The notes below the pieces were generated by a model. It saw only the letters and a list, made by a program, of their open reading frames with translations. It was not told where the DNA came from and made no database searches. Position numbers and translations under genes: made by a program. A stretch of 64,000 nucleotides of DNA from Ectobius pallidus (lineage: Eukaryota > Arthropoda > Insecta > Blattodea > Ectobiidae). The DNA lies in assembly GCA_964059195.1 (NCBI GenBank), contig CAXKWD010000002.1:167282559-167346558 (forward strand), written 5' to 3'. The first letter of the stretch is position 1; every line of letters starts with the position of its first letter. This document shows, piece by piece, positions 46,441 to 56,623 of this stretch.

Positions 46441-47825
46441 ATTATTAAAAAGTTTATTGAAATTGGTTGTGGTCTATTATTAAAGAATCATGCAAGATTT
46501 GTAAAGAAATGTCCACTAGAAGATCTGTGTGGAACCCAAAGTGCCTGACGATACCTACTGAAAATTGCTTAGCAGTACCTTGAGCACCAAAGTGTAGACC
46601 AGTGACTTCCCATTGATGAATGTTATATTTGTCGGAAAAATAATCACTACAAGGTTCAAAATGTTGTTTTTCTTTATTCACCTCTGCAGCTTGCTTATCT
46701 CCTTTCTCAAATCTTAGTATTAGATTGATGACATATCCTTTGTTGTTTGGTCTAACAATGACTACAATGTCAGGTCTTTTTGTAGATCCAGTGCTGGAGA
46801 TATGGTGAACCTCTTCAAGGATTTCATACCTGTAGGTTTCTCAAAAACAGTTAGCAATTGTGTTTCTAACTTCATTGTGGTGATTGATCCTAAGAAGTTC
46901 CCCTTGGCAACAGTAGCCAAGCACATGGGAAAGGGTTTCTATCTCATTACAATGTCTGCAATGGACTGTCTGACTTCTGCCCCAGACTCTTCGAACAGCC
47001 ACCAGGTTGGAATTCATTTTAATGGTATTTGTCCACTTTGATGACGAAAGTCCTTTTTTAGTCAAGACCCAGGAATTGCATTTTTCTAATCAGAGATAAT
47101 AAAGACACTTTGTCCCTTGTGTGGAAAGTTCTTCCATTTTTCATATTGTTGTTATCGCAGTGTTTTCCTTAATTTTCTTACATTTATGGGATTTTGAGTG
47201 TCAAGTCCCCAGACTTTGCAAGCATTCATTGATTTCATTAGGAAAATTTCTGGCTAATTCAAGATGATCATTGTGCATGACTTTTAGGCTGTTACATACG
47301 TGTATGTATTGTAAACAAGCTTTCCATGAAGCTTTCATCACACCCTGTCTCCTTGATGAGTATAACATTACATCTGGGGTATACATTGGCAATCCAATTA
47401 TCTCCTTGACTGAACTTTTTATGATTTTGTCAATATCATTTAAAAATCTTTCTTCAATTTCCTTAAAGGTGCACACCGCAACAGATATACTAATGGTGGC
47501 CAAATATATTGATTCAATATATTTAGGCTAGTTTCTGTTCTGGTTTTAGAAGAGGAGAATGAACCAACTTATTGATATTTGTGTTCAGATCAGATATCAG
47601 TTTTTGCTTGCCTAGTACGATTTCAATTAATAAAGAATTAAGAAAAGTTCTAGGAGTGTTGACAAAACCTCTCTGATGTTCTGATATCTCAACAAAAGAT
47701 TGCAACTTCCTTTCAAGAGCTCTCTCAAGAATTCTGCATATATTGGTCTCCAGTTCTTTAACTGATTTGTGCCACCAGATTTATAAATTAGTATGGTTCT
47801 ACTCAGTGCTTTTGATCTAAAAAAG
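46440..47825 (-). pseudogene. R2-like LINE: RT relic, zinc knuckle and restriction-like endonuclease
   Basis: On the minus strand: KSGGTNQLKNWRPI (RT fingers, ~47800), RKLQSFVEISEHQRGFV with LLIEIVL (47700-47600), then after a deletion of the RT core KIIKSSVKEIIGLPMYTPD and VMKASWKACLQYI (47400-47280), a CCHC-like CRHCNEIETLSHVLGYC (~46970-46920), and GSTKRPDIVVI then WEVTGLHFGAQGT (46790-46560). This order matches R2-type LINEs, which use a PD-(D/E)xK-type endonuclease. Several frames are needed and YxDD is missing, so it is dead. No 28S rDNA flanks it. Confidence 0.75.
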
Positions 47826-47830
47826 ATTTA

Positions 47831-48579
47831 AGGGGTACTCTTCCTTTTGACTTGACAGAACTTATCCACATATTTAGAATGGAAGTGGAATCACATAATA
47901 TGGATAAGATTATACAAATTTAAATCTTCTCGGGTGGATTCAATTCAATTCTACCCATAAGCTGCAATTTAGTCTATGATATGCTCACAGAGTTTCTTAC
48001 ACCTTTCACCAGAAGTTAGTAAATTTAAAATGAAAAATAGCTATACCTCTATTTTCGAGAGTTGGGGCCTGACAGGTTCACGACCAGCTGCAGAACTACT
48101 GCGGGATATTGCTGATCATCTGACATGTATATAAGCACAGTCATTTTCACAAGGATTCATATATTTTAACAAATTAAAAACATCTGCAGAAGGGAATGTC
48201 ATAGAATAGAATAGACAGAATGTCATGGGCAGCAGCATCAGGGCAATTAAATTCAATTTTAAGACAGAGGTAAGGGATTCAACACACTCTAATATCGAAT
48301 CAGTAGCATTGACAACATAGCCATGGTTACCATTGCAGCTGTACCATAGCTCTTGCTTGTTTTCCCAATCGCAATGCTAAAGTCAGGCCCAATCCCTCGA
48401 AAATAATGGGATAGATAACAAACATAAAACTAAAAATTGTTACTTTAATGCAAATGATGCGTATAATCACTTTTATTATTTTCTTTGGCATAAATTTCTC
48501 CAGATTTAAAAATTGTGGAAATTAATGATTTTCTCCTACATGAAACTGGAAAAATTTTTAAAGGATATGCATACCCCTG
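47831..48579. repeat. Unclassified ~0.7-kb repeat, copy 2, inside the R2-like LINE
   Basis: Partner of 41735-42350, slightly longer. R2-like RT sequence lies on both sides (48870-48640 and 47825 down), so it interrupts the LINE. TAGAACCA-containing segments occur at both flanks, which may reflect a target duplication of some tens of bases or a rearrangement. Confidence 0.72.
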
Positions 48580-48639
48580 AGTACTCCCAGAAAAAAAGCA
48601 CTGGTTCTACCTATTTTGAAAGTTTACAGTACATACCCC

Positions 48640-48838
48640 AAAGAAGCATAATATTTGCTATTTTACTTATGATATTTGCACATTTCAATTCTTTAACAAC
48701 TTTGAGAAGAACTCTGTCAACACCAGGTGTGGTATGATTTTTCTTGGTTTTCATGGCATTATCAATATCCTCTTTAGTAATAATGTAATTTAAACCTACA
48801 TCAGGATTTAAACTATTTAAATTTCAGGTTCAGGCTAA
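48640..48838 (-). pseudogene. R2-like RT N-terminal fingers
   Basis: Minus-strand frame reads NPDVGLNYIITKEDIDNAM, TTPGVDRVLLKVVKEL and KIANIM. The I-T-x-E-D-I ... T-P-G-V-D pattern is the start of the RT domain. It ends at the mariner boundary near 48841, so the 5' part of this LINE is lost or displaced. Confidence 0.65.
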
Positions 48839-49253
48839 TTACGAGGGTCAATTCAGAAGTCATGGCAACTATTTTATATATTCCAAATAACCACATAAGT
48901 TATGCGATATCACTAAAGTTGAACAGTGACCATATGTAAAACTGGCATTTTTGCATGGCAGAAATGATAGTGAGTGATATTCTGATTTTAGCTTGCTTGC
49001 CCCTTTGAAATTCTGCAACCAGCCACAGCTTTTAACTTGCTTGACAAGAGAGCAATCCAGATTGCAACGATGAAAAGAAATACTGTCGCTATGAGTCACA
49101 AGCTCTTCATAACCTGGTGGGATTCACGGGGCCTAAAGAAACTGCAAGGCCTGGCAGAAAGAATATGAAACTAGGTATATCAGTGCGCTGGTAAGTAGTG
49201 CAGTTACGTAGTTGAGGAACTTGAGATGTGTTTAGAGTGCAAGTAAAAGGAGA

Positions 49254-49547
49254 ATGGAGAATTTTACCCTGAAGGAAGCCGAGGAGAAACTAAAATGTGG
49301 AGAGTTTGAATTATCAATGAACAAAGGTAATAGTTCGGCATGGAAAAAAATTTTCAAGCATTTTCAAGAAAACCTCAAACAAATCAATAATAACAATAAC
49401 AATAATAAAAATAATAAATTTGTTAAGACGCTAAAACGATTTTTAATACTTTATCCACCTTTTATTTATCTGCATGATGAAGTTCTTCTACCAGCATGTA
49501 GAAAAGCAAGAAAGTATTACCTACACTTAGCAACTACAGTTGTTTAG
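49254..49547 (+). pseudogene. Fragment resembling the N-terminus of a hAT-like transposase
   Basis: The frame begins MENFTLKEAEEKLKCGEFEL, then SSAWKKIFKHF, which recalls the lead-in to a BED-type zinc finger in hAT-like transposases. The zinc ligands are absent; the frame runs into an AAT-rich polyasparagine stretch (NNNNNNNKNN) and ends. Its placement inside a mariner suggests a captured or inserted fragment. Confidence 0.3.
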
Positions 49548-49779
49548 CTGATAGGAATGTCGCAAGCTTATTCAGACTTGCATGGGTTAAGTTCAGCCCG
49601 ACCCATCCAAGTCTAAAGAAACCTGCCTGCTTGCTAGCTGCAATGCTGGCAACTTGCTTGCCTGGGGTGCAAGCGGGTATGGGCAAGCTAAAATCGAGAT
49701 TTGTAAATCTCTAGAGTCACGCCGAGCTATGAGAAGCACTGGGTGATTGGGCGTTGCCCTATCGAACTGTTGCAGGTTG

Positions 49780-49975
49780 AGTGGAGGCCTTCAAACGTGG
49801 ATGCATAGCAACTGTTGACCAGCCATGCAGGGAGGACATCCTAACAGTGCATCGACGACAGGTGGGGTGCATAGACCCATCACACACAGCTGATGGTATT
49901 CAGGACCTCCCTCATCGTTGGCAAAGATGTGTGGACGCCTTGGGGGATTATTTTAAAGGTTGTTAGCCTGTAAGA
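49780..49975 (+). pseudogene. Mariner transposase C-terminal relic
   Basis: The frame ends GIQDLPHRWQRCVDALGDYF, a typical mariner C-terminus (LP-x-RW-x-x-C-V...GDYF). Preceding residues are not convincing. The catalytic part is not recognisable. Confidence 0.7.
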
Positions 49976-50224
49976 GTACGAATATTACACGTACTGTTTT
50001 GTGCATATGTAATACAAATAGAACAATGATCTCTATTTATGCATCTTTCAATGTTCCTTACCCATAGCGCCTTGTATCTGGATCCTAATTTAGTACCAGC
50101 ATTGCGAAGAACATTCCAACGACTTTCAATCGTATATCCTGATTTTTGTTTCCTGCAGCTTTATTGACTGATAAATAATAGTTGCCTGACTTCTGAAATG
50201 ACCCTCATATCTAAAATACAAAAA

Positions 50225-50400
50225 TTTTCTTCTCCAAAACAGGTAGAAAAAATATTGGGGAATCTCCTTCCTAGCAGATAGTTGCCAACAGCCAATCACC
50301 TGAGGAAGGCTCAAACGTAGAGCCGAAACGTTGTTCCAACTATGCAGTTTTACCCATTGTGAAACAAAATGCATTTAATTGATAGTTTTTTTATTAAAGT
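50225..50400 (+). mobile_element. Penelope-like element 3' fragment
   Basis: Contains the ribozyme-like motif also found after the Penelope ORF at 8912, in similar non-coding context. No ORF remains. Confidence 0.4.
50299..50330 (+). ncRNA. Hammerhead-ribozyme-like motif
   Basis: CCTGAGGAA, then a perfect 5-bp stem GGCTC/GAGCC (50308-50312 and 50320-50324) with loop AAACGTA, then GAAACG. CTGAGGA satisfies the CUGANGA box, and GAAAC follows stem II as in hammerheads, but one extra A lies between the box and stem II. Flanking helices are not obvious. Confidence 0.4.
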
Positions 50401-51210
50401 TATACAGTGGAAATCCAGGACCAAGTATGATAAGTAGTTATAGCGGTTTTCTTTAAGGCCTAAACGATACACTTAATTAGATTAAATTAACAACTAGATT
50501 AATTATGATTACTTTGGTACTCATAGCAAGTTAGCAAAGTAATGCAATGGCACATTAAGATGATTTTTACATATCTGGTGAAAGTTCCTTTCCCACGGGA
50601 GGAGGCTTGTAGGCCTTCCTGGGATATAATAAAGTCGGTCTTTACCAAACTAGAGATTTACAAGCAGAGATAGAATTGCCGCTTTGTAACTATAAAAGAA
50701 TGTGAATCAATGGGGGAAGAAATGTTTCAATGGAGTATAATATTGTTTAAGTGTTTTCAGCAATAAAACCTTAGTCCCACGAGAATAAGGTGAATACCTG
50801 TAGAAATGGTGAGGTTCTAGTTTAAGCCGATAGATTTAAGATAAGACATGATTATTTGCTAGTGAAAAGATGCAAGGTAATATTTAAGATGATTTCTAAA
50901 TTACATTTTTAAATGCATGAACATGGGTCGTGTGAAACTTTAGCAAGTGAATATAATTAATGTGTGAAAGTCGGCGTTTTGCTAGTTAAAAAGGCTGACG
51001 ATATCATTGGCTAAGATATGATTGTAACAACAGCCAATAATATCGTTTAATGTATAAGTAACCAATTATTTTGTGTATTTTGATGACAAAATAGTCAGTT
51101 GATTTTTGTCTTCATGATGTTGAGATATCACTCGACTAATAATCTCAGGGAGAGATCACGTAATTCCTAACTCCGCTCGATGGAGGACTTTACTAAGAAG
51201 GGGTCATGTG
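50401..51210. other. No gene seen
   Basis: AT-rich, with a possible promoter or LTR character near 50,640 (ATATAATAAAG) but no paired repeat. It may belong to the gypsy element or precede it. Confidence 0.45.
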
Positions 51211-51758
51211 TGTTAGGGTAGTGACAATAATTACATTAAGATACCCAAGTGTTTTATAGGTTTGGGAGTATATAACTACCCCATATGACGCCGTAGATAA
51301 GTAGCTAGCGCAGATGTATGCCAGAAGGCGTATAGTGATTTAGGCTCGCTGTGGCTTAAGTGTAGTTAGGCACACATGACCAATAATACAAACCCATTTA
51401 CGTCGTAATTTCTCAGATCACCATTGTAGTCAGATTTCCAGGATATATATTCCAAGTGTACTGTGACTCAGTTATACCAGTGTATTTATACATTCAGTGC
51501 ATAAAATAAATTGCAGATTTTGTTGTATTAGAGCTAACAAAACACGTGTACTTATTTCTGTGGCAAATCTTCATCATTACCATGTTATCAGTTGTCTCCC
51601 TGAGGATGGACGTCTCAAATGCTCGAGGATCGACGGCAGCCGAGGAAGGGGTAAGAAACAAATATGCTGTAAGTACCTATTAGTTAGGATACTTAAAAAG
51701 GTGGCGCCCAAGTAAAACACCCATAAAGGATCACCCCAACCGGAGGAAAACCACCATA
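51211..51758 (+). repeat. Candidate 5' LTR of the gypsy element
   Basis: Starts TGTTAGGGTAGTG and lies just before the PBS. A TATATAA near 51270, TCAGTGC near 51495 and AAATAAAT near 51504 fit U3/R/U5 signals. No second copy is in the window, so boundaries are uncertain. Confidence 0.4.
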
Positions 51759-51760
51759 AG

Positions 51761-51778
51761 TGGCGCCCAACGTGGGGC
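51761..51778 (+). other. Primer-binding site, tRNA-Lys type
   Basis: TGGCGCCCAACGTGGGGC is the PBS known for tRNA-Lys primers in several retroelements and retroviruses. A partial second copy (TGGCGCCCAAG) lies 60 bp upstream at 51702. Confidence 0.85.
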
Positions 51779-52421
51779 ACGAACAGTGGAAGATGCTAGA
51801 TTAAATCCAAGCACCACACTTCCAAAACTGCTGACCCATCGTAAGGATGAACTGGACTGATCACCAACTGTGGCAGCAACTACGAAAACCCAGAAGACAA
51901 CGGCGAAGAAGAATGAAGAGCCAAAGGAAATTAACAAGAAAAGAAGAGGAACTTGGTACGATGGATCTCCGAGGGATGACGCATCTAAAGATAAGTTTTT
52001 TTTATGTACATGTGAGCGCTGAGAACTTCTAAATTAATAGCAGCATAATTAATTCAAGTAAAGAAAGAAAGTTTTTAAATAAATAACAATTGAAGTTTTA
52101 AAACCAAGTAAAATAAATTGAAGTAAAATAAAATTAGATTGATTGTGAATTGAAGGCAGTCCAGCAGATATCAGCACTCAAATCATACTCCGTAGCCAAT
52201 TTTAAATAATACCACTATTATTTAAAATCGGTGAAAGAGATTTTAGCGGAAGACGAAATATCAAAAACGGAAAGTCTTCTAGCGGAATATTCAGAGTAAA
52301 TTTTCTTTTGTTGTTTGCGAAAACATTTTCTTGGCAAGGGTATTTTAAGAAAAACTGTAAGAGTTATATGTTCTTTTATGTTGTGTGTATAGTTATAAGA
52401 CGGTCGTGTGAATATAGGTAT

Positions 52422-52731
52422 ATGCTACTTAGGAGTGGACGTAGTATAGGCCTGCACGCAAAAATGGATTTTCATTCAGACCTAGGAGGGGGCAGGATTT
52501 TTTCAGCCAGGAACCCGAAATTTACAGTGAGCAGATAGATGATAGAACTCCAGAAAATGAGATTTTAGGAAGTAGGCTGTCTGAGGGAGATGAAGTAGTT
52601 AACCAGGTAGATGAAACAGCTGGGGGAATGCTGAGAGCGAAGGCATTGTTCATCCTGACCTAGAAAGAAGTTCAGAGACCCCAAGTGAAAATGTAAACAC
52701 AAACCTTGTTATTCCACCTAATATAGAGTCC
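52422..52731 (+). pseudogene. gag N-terminal segment
   Basis: A frame starting MLLRSGRSIG resembles the TRSG-type start of Ty3/gypsy gags. It stops at about 52538, and coding seems to resume in another frame before 52732. The start codon is a guess. Confidence 0.4.
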
Positions 52732-53313
52732 ATGTTTGCTCACCTTTTAGGGGAAATGAGGGCTCAGTCCAAAAATATAAATGAAAAAATTCAGGAAACA
52801 AAGAATAAAATTGAAGCCACTAATGAGCAGATCATGAAAAATATAAATGATAAAATCCAGGAAACAAATAATAAAATTGAAGCCAGTAACGAGCAGGTTA
52901 AGATAAACTATGAAAAACTAGAGCGGAAAATTGCACAGGGTAGTAGAGAGACAGATGAGAGGTTTGAGAAATTATTAGGGAAGCTGGATGATAAAATAAA
53001 TATTCAGAATGAGAAATGTAAGGAGAGGGTTAATCTTGAAATAAAGAAAGTAGAGGATCAAATAAATAAAGCTGAAGTTAGGATGAATGAAAAAGTTGAA
53101 ACGAAAGTAAATAGCCTAAAGGGGGAAATGATGAACTGCTTGTCTGAGATAGGTTTAGGTGTTGATAATATTAAAAGTAAGACGGGTGAGTTGTCTGAAA
53201 AAGTGTTAAATGCAGAAAAAGCTGTAAAAGAATCTAGGCAGGAGATACAAGTGGAAGTCATGGCAAAGGTGAAGCAGATAGAGAGTAAGATGGATAAAAC
53301 TTTGAATGCGTGA
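52732..53313 (+). pseudogene. gag coiled-coil segment
   Basis: 193 codons of Lys/Glu/Asn-rich sequence with a heptad-like pattern, including repeats INEKIQETKNKIEATNEQ and INDKIQETNNKIEASNEQ. This long coiled coil precedes the capsid part, as in many insect gypsy gags. It ends at TGA 53311-53313; the next gag frame overlaps by 4 bp, so a frameshift separates them. Confidence 0.7.
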
Positions 53314-53751
53314 ACAAGGAAATAACTTGTTTATCGCAAGAAGCGCGTAATGTGGGATCGCAGGGAGGCAGTGTCAGGAATGACGTCATACAGGGTTTTA
53401 CTGCTGTTAATCTGAATGAAAGTAATAACATCACGATGAGGTCAGTTGAAGATAAGACTAGCGGGAACATTTTTGTAGCAGGTCCTAGTTCTGACCTCAC
53501 TCAGATCACTGCTGGACCTTCTGAGAGTATAGGGGTATCTGCAATTGGTAACGACAAGATTTATGTCAATAGCTCCTTGTTTAATGAAGTCACCTTACCG
53601 AGTTATGTAGAGAATGCCAGTCAAACACCCCAAGCATTTTTAAAATGCATGGATGAATATTTTTATTTAAAACAAGTCCCTGAGCAATACAAAATGCTCA
53701 TGGTTTCTAGATCACTGCGTCATAAGGCAAAAGATTGGTTCGATCTAACAA
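53310..53751 (+). pseudogene. gag capsid, part 1
   Basis: Shows LPSYVENASQTPQAFLKCMD and VPEQYKMLMVSRSLRHKAKD, matching the Ty3/gypsy capsid pattern (P-x-F ... FL-x-x-x-D-x-Y-F ... LRG-x-A-x-x-W). It is cut at 53751, where the CACTG transposon starts; the frame as drawn (to 53807) reads into that transposon. Capsid continues at 61888 in the correct frame. Confidence 0.8.
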
Positions 53752-53960
53752 CACTGGTAAACAAAAATCAACTTTTTTGTGACATGGATAAAACAAGGCG
53801 TACCTGATGTAAAATTTCCCCAGAAAGCAGAAAATGACCTTGGATTTTCTCTATCACCCACTATTTGTTTGCTACAAAGTGTTTTGTGTTATACTGAAAT
53901 ATATTAATTTCGGTATGTTCTTAATATTATATTTAATTCAACATTTTATTATAACATTTT

Positions 53961-54859
53961 TTAGCGATATTTTGTCACTGCGGCATCTCGGATTGATGTC
54001 CAGCAGTAATCAGCAAGCAAACTAGGACTCCATTTGCCTTGGTATCGCTTTTCCATAGTTGTAACGTCCTGGTAGAATTGTTCCCCATGTTCGTCGCTTA
54101 CGGCGCCCAAATTTTCAGGAATGAAATCGAGGTGAGCATCCAGAAAGTGAAGTTTTAATGACATGTTACATCCTATTTCGCTCTAGGCACTAAGTAATTC
54201 ACTCACAAGGTCTTTGTAGTTTTCAGCTTTGACATATGCAAGAAAATTGGTCACAACTGTTTTAAAAGCTTTCCATGCTCTTAGTTCAGCTTCATTCAGC
54301 ATGTTGTCATATTTGCCATCTTTCATAACTTCTCGTACTTGCTGTCCCACAAATATGCCCTCTTTCATTTTTGCCTCACTAACTCTCGGAAATTTCTGTT
54401 TCAGATACAAGTACCCTCTTCCGTTCCGATCTAATGTTTTTAAGCTAAGTTTAGAAGAATCAATAAATAGGCGCAAATTGCTTGGTTCATGTTCCTGCCC
54501 CAATGCATCAAATAAGTTGTCAACATCCGTGCAGTATCCTATACCAAAATCCCTTCTTGAGCGAAATAATGTGTAAGTCCTTTTTGATGATTTCGAAAAT
54601 CAGTTATATGTACGTCACCTTCGTGGAGATTCATCGTTTTAATCTGGATGCTAGGAGTTCTGACTGTGATTTTGCTAGTTTTAAATCTCGAACTAAATCA
54701 TTCAGTTCAGCGTTTGAAATCAGATGTGGCTTTGTTGGACATTTTGGTGCTTGAAAGTCTGGATCATTGTCGATTTCCTGTGCGAATTGCACAACATCAG
54801 GTGGATCACCTTCGTCCAAACTCCACGGTTCTGGTGGGTTTGGGATAGGAAGTTCTTCA
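53961..54859 (-). pseudogene. Transposon protein, C-terminal part
   Basis: Continues with DEGDPPDVVQFAQEIDNDPD, LNDLVRDLKLAKSQSELLAS, then EHEPSNLRLFIDSSKLSL, KEGIFVGQQVRE, MSLKLHFLDAHLDFIPENLG, SDEHGEQF and MEKRYQGKW...LADYCW. Between SSKLSL and YLYLKQKFP the usual ~100-residue block is absent, an internal deletion. At least three frameshifts occur. The DSS, HLD and DEHGE blocks may include catalytic acids, which is inference. Confidence 0.68.
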
Positions 54860-54864
54860 CTATG

Positions 54865-55489
54865 TGTTAGGGTAACTAGTAGGTTTTTCGGAGGACCAGG
54901 TTATTTAAACCACTAGGAGAGCTAGGACTGTAGATCGCTTAAGCAGATATTTAGATTTGAGGTTTTGCAATAATATATTTTCAGGAAGCCTGAACTCTGA
55001 ATAGTGGGAAATTATATAAACACTTAACACAGGAATACAATATGTAGTTAGACACAGTTACTGTTGCTAGGAGCAATACACCACTCCCGCCAAGTAGATT
55101 CTGTAAGACCTAGTACCAAGTTTCTTTGTTACGAATGCACGTGGCGACTAGGCTATTAACACAATGGAGATAATAGTAATTTGCACTGAAAATACAATAT
55201 GTGTACCGGAACTTCACACGCGAGCTACCTAATACTAAAGAAGCTAATTGGTGTGGAAAATAAGATGAGTAATAAAGCCTACAACCTGGCTATTGTCCTT
55301 CGCACAGGAGCAATCGTGCCAAGCGTCTAGTGCAGGCAACTGCATCTTCACAACTAACTGGCGTGGGTAAGCCGTAAGGAGGTGCCAACACAGGAAATGA
55401 CAAACACACGCGGGAAAGAATTGGCGAATTGCGCCAATTACCACAGAGGCAAATTTGAAGCATAAAACTTATATGCTCTTGAGCTAACA
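54865..55489 (-). repeat. 3' LTR of the BEL element
   Basis: 625 bp, TGTTAGGGTAAC ... GAGCTAACA. Confidence 0.93.
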
Positions 55490-55491
55490 TA

Positions 55492-55500
55492 CTCCCGCCT
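55492..55500 (-). other. Polypurine tract of the BEL element
   Basis: The minus strand reads AGGCGGGAG next to the 3' LTR. Between it and pol is a short tandem series of ACTTTACTAATAGATT-like units (55520-55600). Confidence 0.55.
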
Positions 55501-55589
55501 AAAATCGACAGATTTTACATAACACTTTACTGATAGATTAACATAACACTTTACTAATAGATTTACACTTTACTAATAGATTTACACTT

Positions 55590-56623
55590 TACTGATTGGG
55601 CAAGGGACACACTTTTACAATAGGTCGCTTGCATTCGCCACTGGACGTACGCACTGTCACAACACGCACTAGACCGTCGTCACCAGGATGTACTGATGAG
55701 ATGGTTCCCAGCTTCCACTGGAGCGGTGGAGAATCATCTTCATTCAGGAGGACGAGAGTACCAACTTGAATATTTTCGCTGGACGCAGACCACTTCTGCC
55801 TCTGCTGGAGGGAATGTAGGTAGTCAGCTGACCAACGCTGCTATATATGATGTATGTAGGTTTGTAGCTGGTGCCATTTAGCAACATGAGAGACATTCTC
55901 TGCCTTAGGAGGAGAAGGAAGGGCTGCGAGTTTTTCACCAATGAGAAAGTGTCCAGGAGATAGATAGGATGAGCCGCTAGGATCATCACTTAGGCGTAAG
56001 AGAGGTCGAGAGTTTAGACAGGCCTCAATCTGGGTGAGAACTGTAGAAAGCTGCTCATAGGTAAACACTTGGCTACCCATCACTCTACGTAAATGAAATT
56101 TCATGGACTTGACAGCCGCCTCGTGGAGGCCTCCAAAATGAGGTGAGCTCGGAGGGATGAAATGCCAATTCATTAGATGATGCGTAGTCTTGGAGGACTT
56201 GTTGATGGGTGCTGGACTGAAGCAAGAGGCGCAGCTCGCGCAGCTTGTTGTTTGCACCAACAAAGTTCATCCCATTATCGCTGAATATTTCCTGCAAAGT
56301 CCTCTACGAGATTTGAATCTGCGCAGGGGGGCGATGAAGGCATCAGAAGTAAGGTCGGAAACCAGCTCGATGTGAACTGCTTTCGTAGCCAAGCATACGA
56401 AGATAGCAATGTACGCTTTGACCTGAGTTTTGCTGCGGGGGGAGCCCTATCTTATGAAGAACGGTCCGGCGTAGTCAACCGCAGAACGTATAAATGTTCT
56501 AGCAGGGGTCACCCTGTAGCTAGGTAGGCTGCCCATCAGCTGGTGAGCACCTTTGGCCTTCAAGTTGAAACAAGTTAAGCATCGGTGTAGCGTAGACTTA
56601 ACAATTCTACGTACACTAGGAAT
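55590..56623 (-). pseudogene. BEL integrase, broken
   Basis: Beyond the TGA, frames read CLTCFNLKA (Cys pair), VDYAGPFFI (first Asp), EIFSDNGMNFVGANNKLREL (second Asp), PHFGGLHEAAVKSMK (Glu), SPGHFLIGE, then VGTLVLLNEDDSPPLQWKLG and CPLPNQ at the end. This is a full D,D,E core and C-terminus, split over several frames by a stop at ~56452 and frameshifts near 56270. It would cut and join the element's DNA if intact. Confidence 0.85.

Larger units (their letters stand above)
48842..50207 (+). mobile_element. Mariner-type element, 1366 bp, TSD TA
   Basis: CGAGGGTCAATTCAGAAGTC at the left end is inverted as GACTTCTGAAATGACCCTCA at the right; ACTATTT continues the pairing. TA flanks both sides (48840-48841, 50208-50209). 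The length suits a full mariner, but the interior is decayed and seems to hold foreign sequence near 49,250. Confidence 0.85.

Noticed and set aside
46440..48838. R2 insertion marking an rDNA array
   Set aside because: No 18S, 5.8S or 28S sequence was seen on either side.
53752..53807. C-terminal extension of gag after 53751
   Set aside because: It is translation into the inserted transposon's terminal repeat.
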